Numbered from the stretch's first letter, positions 53,447 through 63,278 are shown. The stretch: 64,000 nt of DNA from Pirellulales bacterium (GCA_016931995.1 JAFGDS010000008.1:20221-84220), one strand, 5' to 3'. Program-made: numbers and translations. The notes: generated from the letters alone by a model not told the origin.

Positions 53447-55582
53447 TCAATAACGCCACGTCGCTTTGGCAAATACGCCGCGCTGGACCTCGGTCGCCTC
53501 GGGCGGATATCGGAACTCCGTGTATTCCGGATGATGATCGTCCAACAGATTCCGTCCGACCAACGCCAGCTCGAGGTGTTTGTTTGGGTTCCAGGCCAGC
53601 CGCGCGTCCATCGTGATATAGCGCGGAATGCCCCGCGACAGCGAATCCACGTAGCGCAGACCCAGGTCAAACTCCCAATTCCGCCCGAGATCCCAGGAGG
53701 AGTACAATCTCGCCTGATTCCGAGGGCTCTTCATGCTGGGGTCGAGCAAACTGAAGAAGAAGGCTTCGTAGTCGTAGTCGATGTCCAAAAAGCTGTACGA
53801 GGCCGACACCCGCCAGTCGTCGCGCACCGTCCAGTGGCCCCAAAGTTCCACGCCGTGCGTCTGGGCCGCCGCGTTGTTTTCGAAGACCACCGGCGCAAGG
53901 TATTGATGGTCTCCCACGGGGATCGGCCAGTCGTATCGCCAGTCGATCAGGTTGTCGTAGACGTTGTAGAACGTCGCCACGTCGATGGAGAACCGATCGG
54001 TCACCAGCGCGCGATAGCCAAGCTCGTACGACACGAGGTCTTCGGAAAACGTGTCCCGATTGCCCGTGATGCGGGGGAAGTAGACGTCCTGCCCGAGGCG
54101 CCACCAGGCCGGCTTCGTCGACCAGCTATCCCACTGCATTCGATCAGGGGTGCGCACGGCGCGGGAGACGGCCGCCCAGACCGACTGTTTCGGGCTGGGC
54201 GTCCACAGGATGCGCGCGCTGGGCTGATACTCGAAGCCCGTGTAGTAATTGTCGTCCAGCTTGCACCCAAGCGTCAGGCTCAGTCGGTCCTCGACGAGCG
54301 TGAACTCGTCCTGCACGAAACCGCCGAAGAAGCCCATCGACCGGCCGTCCGGGGCAACGTTCCAGATGAACCCATCCGTGCGGAAGCGGTCCTCAACCAG
54401 CCGGTAGTCGAGGCCCCAGATGACCTCGTTGCGCGGGCCAAGCGGGAAGCGGTGCTGGAACTCGGCGTCGAACGTGTCGATTTGCTGGGACGTGAGATCG
54501 TCCCATCGCATCGCGCGGTCGAAGTACGTCAGAAACGTCCAATCCGAATCCTCGTCGATCTTGTGGGTCCAGCGGCCCAGGACGTGGGCGCCGGAGACGC
54601 CTTCGGCGTCGATGAGCGTGCGATCGTAGTCGGGAGGATCGTTCAGTACGGGCAGGAGCATCTTGTGCCCTTCCTGGCCGCCGTAGTAGTCGCCCTGAAC
54701 GGTGAGGACGTCGTCCCGCCGGCGGTCCAGTTCCCAGTCGAGGCGGAACCCGCCGCGGCCCATCCGCCAGTCGTCGTGGGCGCCCGCCGGATCGTAACCG
54801 GGACCGCGCTCGAAATGCTTGCCGTAGACGCGCCAGGACATCCCTTGTCCGTTGGTTCCGCCGTAGCGGACGCCGCCCAGGGCAAGGTCCTCGCTGCCGC
54901 CGCCGTAGGTGACCAGGGCGCCTTGCGTGTCCTTGGCCTTCTTCGTGACGATGCTGATCACCCCGTTGACCGCGTTGGCGCCCCAAAGCGTTCCGCCGGG
55001 TCCGCGGACCACCTCGATCCGCTCGACGTCTTCCAGCAGCAGGTCTTGCACGTCCCAATAGACGCCGGCGAACAGGGGCGTGTAGACCGTCCGCCCGTCG
55101 ATCATCACCAACAGCTTGTTGGCGAAGTGGCCGGCGAATCCCCGCGAGGTGATCGACCAGGAGTCGGACTCGATCCGCGCGACGTCGAGCCCCGGAACCA
55201 TCCGCAGCAGATCGGGGACGTTATGGGCGCCGCTGCGGCGGATCATCTCGCTGGTGATGACAAAGACGGCCGCGGGCGATTGGGCCACCGTGCTGTCCTG
55301 CCGGCCCACCGACGAAACCGTGGCGCCCAACTCGGGCTGGCCCGCCATGCCGCCGACGTTGACCTGCGCCAATTGAACCACGTCCTTCTCCGCCGCTTCG
55401 AGTAGACTATCCAGGTCGCCCGGGTCCAGGCCCGGTTGCGCCGCCGGCTGGCCGGTCGATTTTTCGACGGCGGGCGCGGGCGTCCGCGCACGCACATCCG
55501 CGGTGGTACCCCAAGCCAGGCTCGCGATGAGCCAGTAGCCGGCAACCATCCGCCGTCGCAACGTTCGTCCTCGCGCGGTCAT
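53447..55582 (-). CDS. TonB-dependent outer-membrane receptor
   Basis: A 711-residue receptor. After a signal peptide (about 8-30) and a linker, a plug domain (about 60-175) contains VFVITSEMIRRSGAHNVPDLL and VERIEVVRGPGGTLWGANAVNGVI, a clear plug signature. The rest forms the barrel, ending in an aromatic C-terminus (FAKATWRY) as needed for insertion. A candidate TonB box is not certain. No TonB, ExbB or ExbD is in the window. Start at ATG 55582; a longer frame upstream has no signal. It heads the cluster with the YfiR-like protein and the kinase, suggesting sensing of, or response to, its ligand. Confidence 0.93.
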   Translation of the reverse strand: MTARGRTLRRRMVAGYWLIASLAWGTTADVRARTPAPAVEKSTGQPAAQPGLDPGDLDSLLEAAEKDVVQLAQVNVGGMAGQPELGATVSSVGRQDSTVAQSPAAVFVITSEMIRRSGAHNVPDLLRMVPGLDVARIESDSWSITSRGFAGHFANKLLVMIDGRTVYTPLFAGVYWDVQDLLLEDVERIEVVRGPGGTLWGANAVNGVISIVTKKAKDTQGALVTYGGGSEDLALGGVRYGGTNGQGMSWRVYGKHFERGPGYDPAGAHDDWRMGRGGFRLDWELDRRRDDVLTVQGDYYGGQEGHKMLLPVLNDPPDYDRTLIDAEGVSGAHVLGRWTHKIDEDSDWTFLTYFDRAMRWDDLTSQQIDTFDAEFQHRFPLGPRNEVIWGLDYRLVEDRFRTDGFIWNVAPDGRSMGFFGGFVQDEFTLVEDRLSLTLGCKLDDNYYTGFEYQPSARILWTPSPKQSVWAAVSRAVRTPDRMQWDSWSTKPAWWRLGQDVYFPRITGNRDTFSEDLVSYELGYRALVTDRFSIDVATFYNVYDNLIDWRYDWPIPVGDHQYLAPVVFENNAAAQTHGVELWGHWTVRDDWRVSASYSFLDIDYDYEAFFFSLLDPSMKSPRNQARLYSSWDLGRNWEFDLGLRYVDSLSRGIPRYITMDARLAWNPNKHLELALVGRNLLDDHHPEYTEFRYPPEATEVQRGVFAKATWRY

Positions 55583-56316
55583 GTCGTCTCGGCCCAAATC
55601 ACTCCAACGGCGCAGGCCGCTCCGGAGAGAAACCGCGTCTGCGCGGCGGGCGACAACCCGCCCGGCCAGCGCGTTGCTCGCCGCGCGAATCCCTCCCCCA
55701 ACGGGTGGCGTCGATGCGTGGGCAAGCCGCCCATTCGTCGCGCCATCCGTCGATGTAAAGATATGATTCGGCTTTGTCTTGTATCGGTTGGCGAAACAAA
55801 AACGGTGCATTTGGACTGACGTAGTGACCTCTGGTGTTTCCAGGGACATACGGGTTGTGACGATCGTGTCGATCGGGCAAGCCGCGCGGTCGGGCGGCGC
55901 TTCCTTTTACGTGCCCCTCGTCCAGGGCTCTTTGCCACCGCGTGCCCTTGGCGAAGACGCTCCGTTGCAGCTCGATCGAGAAGCCGGCGCAGGGAAAGAG
56001 CATGGGACGACGATCGTCCGACGGGCCTTGTCGCACGATGGCCAACGCGCACCGCCTGGACGGCCCCCAGGAGCCCCCCGCAATGAACCCCGCGACTGCC
56101 GGGCGCGTCCTGACTCCGCCGCGCCTGGCCAATCGCCGGCCGGGCCCCGCCGCGGCGCTTTCCCACGCCGCGCGTCGATCGGTTACAATGGGACGAAGCC
56201 CATGTGCCCTGCGACCGCGTGTGCGAGTCGACGCCGTGCACTGAGGTTGGGTCTTATGTCGGTTGGAGCGGCGCGCGGTTGTTTTCGGCTCGCCGGCGGC
56301 GATGCAAAAGGACACG
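55583..56316. other. Intergenic region between the TonB receptor and MATE genes
   Basis: A 734-base gap between divergent genes. Frames exist on both strands but show no family likeness or good ribosome site. I looked for a B12 riboswitch motif before the receptor gene and did not see one. Remnants of a former gene are possible. Confidence 0.45.
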
Positions 56317-57708
56317 ATGGAACGCTCGATCCGTCTGCGCGAAGGAAGCATCCCGCGATTGCTCCGGGCCTTCTCGGCCCCGGCCATCGTGGGCATGGTC
56401 GCGCAGGCGATCTACAACCTGGTGGATCGGGTTTTCGTCGGCCAGGCGGTCGGTCCGCTGGGCATCGCCGGGGTCACCGTCGCGTTCCCGTTCATGTTGG
56501 TCGTGATGGCCTTTGGCATGTTGGTCGGCCTCGGCGCGGCCGCGCTCGTCTCGATTCGGCTCGGTCAGCAACGACGCGACGACGCCGAGCGCGTCCTGGG
56601 CAACGCGATGACGCTGCTGGTGGCCGTCTCGTTCCTTCTGACCGGCCTCGGACTCGCCGTCCTCGATCCCCTGTTGCGCACCTCCGGCGCGACGGCGCGG
56701 ATCCTCCCCTTCGGCCGAGAATACCTCCAGATCGTCGCCGCGGGATCGATCTTTCAGATGATCGGGTTCGGCCTGAATGCCGTGATCCGCGGGGAAGGGA
56801 ACCCCTGGATCGCCATGTACACAATGCTCCTCGGCGCGCTGGTGAACACGATCTTGGACCCCATCTTCCTCTTCGGGTTCGGCTGGGGCATGCGCGGGGC
56901 CGCCGCCGCGACCGTGATCGCCCAGGCCGTTTCGGCCCTGTGGGTGCTCCGCCACTTCCTCGGAAAGCGAAGCGTCGTGGCGCTGCGCGCCAGGAATCTG
57001 CGTCTGCAATGGCCCATCTGCTCGGCGATCATCGCGATTGGCTCGCCCATGTTCGCCATGCAACTGATCGCCAGCGTGATCAACGTCATGCTCAACAACC
57101 AACTCGGCGCCTACGGAGGCGATCTGGCCGTCTCGACCATGGGCATCGTCCACGCCGTCACTTTTTTCGTGGCCATGCCCGTCTTTGGTATCAACCAGGG
57201 CGCGCAGCCCATCATCGGATACAACTACGGCGCGGAGGAGTTTGGCCGGGTCAAAAGGACGCTTCTCCTGGCGATTCTCGCCGCCACGGCCATCACCACC
57301 GCCGGATTCCTGCTGGTCGTGCTCCTGCCCGATCGCATCGTCTGGCTCTTCAGCCCAAAAGATCAAGCCCTCGCGCGCGCCGGCGCCAGGGCGCTGTGGA
57401 TCTGCATGTTGATGTGGCCCATCGTCGGTTTCCAAATCGTCAGCGCAAGCTACTTCCAAGCGGTGGGCAAACCGAAACAAGCCCTGTTCCTGAGCCTTTC
57501 GCGACAAGTGCTGCTCCTGATTCCCGCGGTGCTGCTGTTGCCGCGTTGGTGGGGCGTGGACGGCATTTGGGCGGCCTTTCCCGTGGCCGATTTCGGCTCG
57601 TCGGTGGTGACCGGCGCGTGGCTCGTCCTGGAGCTGCGCCACCTCCGCCGTCGCCACGGCGAGGCCACGCGGGGGGAATCGCCGCCCCTCGCCGTGTTCA
57701 CGGAGTAG
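56317..57708 (+). CDS. MATE-family efflux transporter
   Basis: A 463-residue inner-membrane protein with twelve predicted segments in two halves, as in the MATE family, which exports drugs or metabolites against H+ or Na+. Family marks are the N-terminal SIPRLLRAFSAPAIVGMVAQ, YNLVDRVFVGQAVGPLGIAG, GEGNPWIAMYTMLLGALVN and NQGAQPIIGYNYGA. It looks closest to MepA-type members. ATG 56317 has AGGA 5-6 bases upstream; ATG 56302 is also possible. The substrate is unknown. Confidence 0.93.
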   Translation: MERSIRLREGSIPRLLRAFSAPAIVGMVAQAIYNLVDRVFVGQAVGPLGIAGVTVAFPFMLVVMAFGMLVGLGAAALVSIRLGQQRRDDAERVLGNAMTLLVAVSFLLTGLGLAVLDPLLRTSGATARILPFGREYLQIVAAGSIFQMIGFGLNAVIRGEGNPWIAMYTMLLGALVNTILDPIFLFGFGWGMRGAAAATVIAQAVSALWVLRHFLGKRSVVALRARNLRLQWPICSAIIAIGSPMFAMQLIASVINVMLNNQLGAYGGDLAVSTMGIVHAVTFFVAMPVFGINQGAQPIIGYNYGAEEFGRVKRTLLLAILAATAITTAGFLLVVLLPDRIVWLFSPKDQALARAGARALWICMLMWPIVGFQIVSASYFQAVGKPKQALFLSLSRQVLLLIPAVLLLPRWWGVDGIWAAFPVADFGSSVVTGAWLVLELRHLRRRHGEATRGESPPLAVFTE

Positions 57709-57784
57709 TCAACCGAACGGGCGTTTCGTCTGGAGGCAAGCCGCGGCGCGGGATAGAATCGTGGGCCACTCCGAGGGGCGATCC

Positions 57785-60700
57785 ATGGTAAACCAACGGC
57801 AAGGCAGGAGGTCCGCGGCCCGGCGCGGCGCGATTCTGGCGGCGACGGTATTGTTATGCGGCGGCGCGGCCTTGGCGCAAACTCCGACGACCAACCCGTC
57901 TTCGCCGCCGCCGGCGGAACCAACCGACCCGATGGCCGGCGAGACGATGCGGGCGGACGCGTGGCTGCACGACGCGTGCTTCGCCGGGCCCGAGCAGGGC
58001 TGGGCCGTGGGCGACCGCGGCGCGATCTGGCACACGGACGACGCCGGCCGCACGTGGCGGCTCCAGCAATCGGGCGTCGCCTGCCCATTGCGATCCGTCT
58101 GTTTCGTGGACGAGCAAACGGGTTGGGCAGCCGGCGGGTTTGCGCAGCCGTACGCCGACGCGAGCCGAGGCGTCGTGCTCCGCACCGACGACGGCGGGCA
58201 AACCTGGCGTCGCGACGACGGCCTGTTGCTGCCGGCCGTATACAAAATCCGCTTCCTCGACCGCCAGTGCGGCTGGGCCCTGGGCGAGTCCTCGACGCTG
58301 TTCCCTTCCGGCGTCTTCACGACCCAGGACGGCGGACAAAGCTGGAGCCCGATGGGCGGCGCCCGGCGGGCGGGTTGGTCCACCGGCCATCTGTCCGGAC
58401 CGCGGATGGGCGCGGTGGCCGGCGATCTCGGCGCCACGCAAGTCATTCGCGAGGCGGCCCTTCAGGATGGCCGAACGCCGCCGCTGGGATTGCGAACCCT
58501 CCACGCCTTGCAGCTTGTGCCGCCCAACTGGGGTTGGCTCGCCGGCGACGGAGGTCTGGTGATGCTCACGGGCGATTCGGGCACAAGCTGGCAGTTGCCG
58601 CCCGGCGAGCCGCCTTTGGGCGATCCGCGCGACTGGGATTTCGCCGCCGTGGCCGTCCGCGGACCAAAGTGCTGGATCGCCGGCTCGCCCGGCTCGCGGG
58701 TCTTCTTCACCGAGAATGCCGGGCAAAGCTGGACCGCCGCGCCAACCGGCCAGAACGTGCCCCTGGCGGCCCTCGCGTTTGCCGACGACCGTCGGGGCTG
58801 GGCCGTCGGGGCGCTGGGAACGATCCTGGCCACCGAGGACGGCGGCCGGACCTGGACCCGCCAGCGCGGCGGTGGAGCCCGCGCGGCCCTTCTCGGACTG
58901 TTCAGCTCGTTCGAAGACGTGCCGCTGGAACTCGTCGCGTTGCTGGCCGGCAACGAGGGCTACCTCGGCGTGATCGAAATTCTCAACCGCGGCGACGCGG
59001 AAAAGCAGCCGGCCGCGCGGAGCCGCGCCGCGCCGCGCATGCACGAGGCCATGTTGCGTCTGGGCGCCAGCGGCGGCGAGTCGGCCTGGGCGTTTCCGCT
59101 GGGCGAAGAAGGGCTCAAACTCGGCCAACCGCGGATCCTCGACGCGTGGGACCGGGCCAACGACGGTCGCGGGTATCTCGCCCTGCAGGCCCATCTGGTC
59201 CGCCAAATCCGGCTCTGGCGGCCGGACGTGATCGTGACCCACGCGCCGAGCCCTCGCGGCGACCGGCCGCGAGCCCATCTGGTCAATCAAGCCGTGCTCG
59301 AAGCCGCGGCCCGGGCCGCCGATCCCACGTCGTTCCCCGCCCAAATCGCGCAAGCCGGGCTCGAACCCTGGCAGGTCAAAAAGGTCTACGCGGCATTGCC
59401 ACCGGGCGAGAAGGGCTCGATCGAGATATCGGCCGGCCAGTTGGCCGATCGGCTAGGCCGCTCGGTGGGCGAGTTGGCCGACGGCGCGCGGGAGCTGATC
59501 GCGCGGGAGCCCGGCGCGGGACCCGAGACGGTCGGCTTTGAACTGCTGTTAAACCGTCTGGCCGCCGAGTCGCCACAGGACGATTTCTTCGCCGGCATCG
59601 TGCTGTCGCCCGGCGGCGAAGCGCGGCGGCAGCTCATCGAGCCGTCCGACGAGAGTCTCGCGGCGACCCAACGCATGGCGCAGCGCCGGCGGAACGTGCG
59701 GATGATTCTCCACTTCGCCGAGCAGGAGCCAGGGCAAGGGCCGTCGCTCTTGGCCGGGGCGGAAGAGCTGGCCGGCGGCATGGAACCGTTGGACGCGGGT
59801 CGCGTGTTGCACCAGTTGGCCGAGCAGTACAAGCGGACGGGCCGATGGGAGTCGGCCGCCCAGACGCTCGAACTCCTGATCGAGCGCTACCCGACGCATC
59901 CCCTGTCTGGCCCCGCGCACGTCTGGCTGATTCAATACTACGCCAGCGCCGAGGCGGCTTGGCGCGCGCAAAGTCCGCAGCGCCACACGGAGGTCCGCCT
60001 CGATGCGCCGCCCGTCTCGCGTTTGTCGATCGACGCCGCGCGGCAACAAAACCGTTTTCAGCGGGCGGCCGCGCTGGCGAAACGACTTGGCGAAACTCGA
60101 CCCGAGGCGCTGGCCGATCCGTCCGTGGGTTTCCCGCTCTCGGTGGCCGACCGGATGCGCGGCTTTCCGCGGGAGGCGGCGCGATTTCTCATGCTCGCCC
60201 GCCGGTCGCCGGAGCGCGACGCGTGGTGGCGCTGCGCCGAGGGCGAGGCGTGGCTTTCCGATCCCAAGACGGAGCCGCCCAAGCCAGTGCTGGTCTGCGC
60301 CGTGGCGCCGTTCAAACCGCGTCTGGACGGCCGTCTGGACGAGGAATTCTGGACGCGGGCGCAACGCGCCAAGCTCGAAAGCGCCCGTCGCGACGACGAG
60401 GCGTGGCCCGCCACGGTGCGCCTGGCCTACGACCGCGAGTTTCTCTATCTGGCTATCGAATGCCGCCGCGCGCCCGGCGCAATCTACGTGAAGGCCAAGG
60501 GCCCTCGGCCTCGCGATCCCGATCTGTCCGACCACGACCGCGTGGACGTTTATTTGGATATGGATCGCGACTACGTGACGTGTTATCGCCTGTCGATCGA
60601 CCACCGCGGCTGGCCGGGCGAGGACTGCTGGGGCGACTCGACGTGGAATCCCGCCTGGTTTGTCGCCGCGGGACCGCCCAATCCGATTAAGTCGCCAAGC

Positions 60701-61027
60701 GAATCACAACCGAATTCGCCCGAAACGCCGCCGGACTTGGAATCGCCCGAGCCGGATTGGGGGTCGATCTCTCCGACATCGGAGACGCCATCGGCGCCGC
60801 CCGAAGCGACCGTTCCGTCCACCGCGCAATCGAACCCGCCCGACGACACGTGGACGGCCGAGGCGGCAATTCCGTTGGACCAGCTCAACGGCCGCTTCCC
60901 CAGGTCGCAGGACGTTTGGGCCGTCGGCATGCAGCGGATCGTCCCCGGCGTGGGCCTTCAGTCCTGGACCACGCCCGCGGGGACGAAGCCCGTGCCCGAG
61001 GGCTTTGGGTATCTGGTGTTTGAGTGA
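57785..61027 (+). CDS. Secreted BNR propeller / PIG-L-like / TPR / CBM9-like fusion
   Basis: A 1080-residue exported protein. After a signal peptide (about 14-32), residues 55-370 contain YCF48/BNR-type repeats (GWAVGDRGAIWHTDDAGRTW and many SGTSWQL or GGRTWTR turns), forming a probable beta-propeller. Residues about 372-515 resemble a PIG-L deacetylase fold (HLVRQIRLWRPDVIVTHAPS, VNQAVLEAAARAAD), but the HPDDE metal motif and the second HPDH motif are absent, so it is likely inactive. Residues about 680-730 contain TPR units. Residues 843-1080 look like a CBM9/DOMON-like sandwich (FKPRLDGRLDEEFW, RVDVYLDMDRD), interrupted by a Pro/Ser linker. GAGGGG precedes ATG 57785. Possible role: surface binding of carbohydrate or partner. 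Confidence 0.8.
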   Translation: MVNQRQGRRSAARRGAILAATVLLCGGAALAQTPTTNPSSPPPAEPTDPMAGETMRADAWLHDACFAGPEQGWAVGDRGAIWHTDDAGRTWRLQQSGVACPLRSVCFVDEQTGWAAGGFAQPYADASRGVVLRTDDGGQTWRRDDGLLLPAVYKIRFLDRQCGWALGESSTLFPSGVFTTQDGGQSWSPMGGARRAGWSTGHLSGPRMGAVAGDLGATQVIREAALQDGRTPPLGLRTLHALQLVPPNWGWLAGDGGLVMLTGDSGTSWQLPPGEPPLGDPRDWDFAAVAVRGPKCWIAGSPGSRVFFTENAGQSWTAAPTGQNVPLAALAFADDRRGWAVGALGTILATEDGGRTWTRQRGGGARAALLGLFSSFEDVPLELVALLAGNEGYLGVIEILNRGDAEKQPAARSRAAPRMHEAMLRLGASGGESAWAFPLGEEGLKLGQPRILDAWDRANDGRGYLALQAHLVRQIRLWRPDVIVTHAPSPRGDRPRAHLVNQAVLEAAARAADPTSFPAQIAQAGLEPWQVKKVYAALPPGEKGSIEISAGQLADRLGRSVGELADGARELIAREPGAGPETVGFELLLNRLAAESPQDDFFAGIVLSPGGEARRQLIEPSDESLAATQRMAQRRRNVRMILHFAEQEPGQGPSLLAGAEELAGGMEPLDAGRVLHQLAEQYKRTGRWESAAQTLELLIERYPTHPLSGPAHVWLIQYYASAEAAWRAQSPQRHTEVRLDAPPVSRLSIDAARQQNRFQRAAALAKRLGETRPEALADPSVGFPLSVADRMRGFPREAARFLMLARRSPERDAWWRCAEGEAWLSDPKTEPPKPVLVCAVAPFKPRLDGRLDEEFWTRAQRAKLESARRDDEAWPATVRLAYDREFLYLAIECRRAPGAIYVKAKGPRPRDPDLSDHDRVDVYLDMDRDYVTCYRLSIDHRGWPGEDCWGDSTWNPAWFVAAGPPNPIKSPSESQPNSPETPPDLESPEPDWGSISPTSETPSAPPEATVPSTAQSNPPDDTWTAEAAIPLDQLNGRFPRSQDVWAVGMQRIVPGVGLQSWTTPAGTKPVPEGFGYLVFE

Positions 61028-61043
61028 GCGACCGGACGAGATT

Positions 61044-61166
61044 CAGTAGTTCCAAATTTGCCCCCGCACGTCATCCCGAGCGCGGCGAAGGATCTCGGTG
61101 GCGAGGGAGATTCTTCGCTTCGCTCGGAATGACGGTATCGATTGCTTCCGAAATTTGGAACTACTG
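61044..61166. mobile_element. MITE-like element with nested family C repeat
   Basis: CAGTAGTTCCAAATTT (61044-61059) and AAATTTGGAACTACTG (61151-61166) are perfect 16-bp terminal inverted repeats. A family C inverted repeat (61070-61133) lies inside. The whole is 123 bases, with no gene, consistent with a miniature inverted-repeat element; no target-site duplication is obvious and no transposase is nearby. Confidence 0.55.
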
Positions 61167-61185
61167 AGATTGGGGATTGGGGGGC

Positions 61186-62748
61186 TCAAGCGTCGCCGTT
61201 GCCGCCGGCCCAGGACGGTTCGATGGGCAGCTCGACGCGGACGGTGGCGCCCTGGCCGGGGCGACTGATGATGGTCGCCTGGCCGCCCAGCAGGCGGGCG
61301 CGCTCGTGAATGCCGCGCAGGCCGAAGCTGTTGGGTCGCACCTCGTCGGGATCGAACCCGACGCCGTCGTCGTGGACCGCCAGCGTAACGCGGTCGCCCG
61401 ATTGGGTCAGGCGGATCTCGACCCGTTGGCCCTGGCTGTAGCGCCGGGCGTTGGTGAGGCTTTCCTGGGCGATCCGGAACAAGGTGTTTTCGAGCATCGG
61501 ATCGAGCCGTTCGAACTGGACGTCGTGGTGGAACTCGACGCGGGGCCCAGGCTGGCCCCGGCCCTCGGAAATCAGGTGTTCGATGGCCGCCACGGCGCCG
61601 GACTCGTCGAGCACGGCCGGACGCAGCCCGCGGATCAAACGTCGCGTCTCCGCCAGAGCCTCATCCAAGAGCCGCTTGCCGGTGAAGAAGGCCTCGGCCG
61701 ACGCCTCGTGGTTCTCGCCGTGGAGCTTCTCGGAGACCTCGAACTGCATGGTCGCGCCGGTGAGCAATTGCGCCAGCCCGTCGTGGATCTCGTAGGCGAT
61801 CAAACGGCGTTCCCATTCCTGGGCCTCGAACAACTGCCGCAGCGCCTTCTGCTCGCGGCGGACCCGTTCCTCCGCCTCGCGGCGCGCCGACACGTCCGCC
61901 ACGACGGCGAGGACGTGCCGCTTGCCCTCGATAGACACTCGCTTGAGCGTCGCCTCGACCCAGAATACTTCGCCGTTCTTGCGTCGGGCGCGCCAATCGA
62001 GAACCTGGGGGCCTTCCTCCGCGGCCTTGCCGATCGTTTGCGCGGCAAGCTCCGCGGTGTAGGGCGGTCGGCCGTCGCACAGATCGCCCAACGTGAGCGA
62101 AAAAAACTCCTCGCGGGTGTAGCCGGTCATGTCGAAGGTCGCCGGGTTGGCGTCGACGAACTGGCAGGTGGGTGGATCGAGAACGACGATCGCATCGGTC
62201 GTCGCGTCAAACAGATCGCGGCAGTATCGCTGGGAGGCTTCGAGAGCCTGCTCGAATTGCCTGCGGTGCGTAATGTCGTTGCCAATGCAGAGGATCTCGG
62301 TCACCCGACCATGTTCGTCGCGGACGGGTTTATTGGTCCACGCGATCCAGACTCGCCGCCCATCGCGGCAGAGATTCTCGTTTTCGTTGTTTTTGAACTG
62401 TTCGGGGTGTTGGCAAAGGTCGCGGATGTGCCGGGAGAGATCGCGTCCCGTGGACTCCACGGGAGGGACGATCGTGCCCACGACGTTTTTGCCCAGAATC
62501 TCCTCCTTGGAGTAACCCAGGAACCGATAGGCGAACTGGTTGGCGTAGGTGAGCGCGCCACGCCGGTCCATGCGGAGAATAATGCTGTTGACGCCCTCGA
62601 CCAACTCGCGGTAGTTCGCCTCGGAACGCTGCAACTCCGCCTGCATTGCCGCGCGATCGTGCTCGGACGCCTCGAGAATCGCCAACCGCTGGCGCACGGC
62701 GGCGAGCTCCTCGAGGAGTTCGGTCGTCGTCATGCCGGGAGCGTCCAT
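61186..62748 (-). CDS. PAS-domain histidine kinase, HisKA_3 type
   Basis: A 520-residue soluble kinase of the NarL-partner class. Two PAS domains lie near 42-165 and 175-295 (GYSKEEILGKNVV; GYTREEFFSL). The dimerisation helix bears phosphoacceptor His322 (YEIHDGLAQLLTGA), followed by an HATPase_c domain near 420-515 with DDGVGFD and GLRGIHERARLLGG. No membrane segment is seen, so it senses cytoplasmic signals. GGGAGGTG precedes ATG 62748, a strong start. A LuxR-type response regulator would be the usual partner but none is in the window. Confidence 0.93.
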   Translation of the reverse strand: MDAPGMTTTELLEELAAVRQRLAILEASEHDRAAMQAELQRSEANYRELVEGVNSIILRMDRRGALTYANQFAYRFLGYSKEEILGKNVVGTIVPPVESTGRDLSRHIRDLCQHPEQFKNNENENLCRDGRRVWIAWTNKPVRDEHGRVTEILCIGNDITHRRQFEQALEASQRYCRDLFDATTDAIVVLDPPTCQFVDANPATFDMTGYTREEFFSLTLGDLCDGRPPYTAELAAQTIGKAAEEGPQVLDWRARRKNGEVFWVEATLKRVSIEGKRHVLAVVADVSARREAEERVRREQKALRQLFEAQEWERRLIAYEIHDGLAQLLTGATMQFEVSEKLHGENHEASAEAFFTGKRLLDEALAETRRLIRGLRPAVLDESGAVAAIEHLISEGRGQPGPRVEFHHDVQFERLDPMLENTLFRIAQESLTNARRYSQGQRVEIRLTQSGDRVTLAVHDDGVGFDPDEVRPNSFGLRGIHERARLLGGQATIISRPGQGATVRVELPIEPSWAGGNGDA

Positions 62749-62978
62749 GGTTCACCTCCCGAAAAAGGGATGATTTCGAGGTCGGCGGGCCGGTGAAAAC
62801 CGCTTGCGGCGCGACGGGGAATCTGCCGTGTTGTAACACCGCTAGCGCAATTATAGACCTAACGCGCAAAATGGCTAGTGTAAATCCCCCCTGAACGAGC
62901 GGTCTTTCTATCGCGTTTGGTGGGACATTCCGCGGATCGTTTGGGGGGTATTGCCGGCGGTTGCGCGAGTTCCGTGAC

Positions 62979-63006
62979 TTGCCCGTGGCCCGGAGGACGA
63001 TATAAT
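62979..63006 (+). promoter_or_regulatory. rRNA promoter P1
   Basis: TTGCCC (62979-62984) and a perfect TATAAT (63001-63006) are 16 bases apart, upstream of the 23S rRNA gene. Confidence 0.6.
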
Positions 63007-63129
63007 CTTCTCTGCGCGATGCGGGGGCAAAAGGTAGTTGACAGGATCGCGGGGTTGAGGGATTGGCTGGCGGCTGAGGGGGGGCAAAAAATCGCGGGAA
63101 AAAATCGCCGTGCGGTAGGCTTTTGCCCT

Positions 63130-63158
63130 TTGACACGTTCGAGGGCGGTCGCTACACT
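63130..63158 (+). promoter_or_regulatory. rRNA promoter P2
   Basis: A perfect TTGACA (63130-63135) and TACACT (63153-63158) are spaced exactly 17 bases apart, about 380 bases before the 23S gene. Two tandem promoters are common for rRNA. Confidence 0.7.
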
Positions 63159-63258
63159 GAGTGTTTTGTCACATGGGGCGGGGCGTTTGACACGGGACGG
63201 GTTTCGCGTCAGGTTTGAGTAGACGTCGAATGCGTCCCCTGTCGAATGTCCGGCAGGA

Positions 63259-63276
63259 TTTCCGCTCCGGCGGAAA
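63259..63276 (+). other. rRNA leader hairpin 1
   Basis: TTTCCGC-TCCG-GCGGAAA, a perfect 7-bp stem, just before the boxA-like motif in the 23S leader. Confidence 0.6.
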
Positions 63277-63278
63277 AC

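Noticed and set aside
55583..55860. B12 riboswitch before the TonB receptor
   Set aside because: The conserved B12-box sequence is not present on the minus strand in this region.
55599..56396. 265-codon minus-strand frame upstream of the TonB receptor
   Set aside because: No recognisable domain, Arg-rich, crosses the MATE gene start; treated as non-coding.
63038..63066. Another TTGACA at 63038 as a promoter
   Set aside because: The expected -10 position reads GATTGG, a poor match.
63187..63216. Third rRNA promoter (TTGACA at 63187)
   Set aside because: No acceptable -10 box at 16-18 bases.
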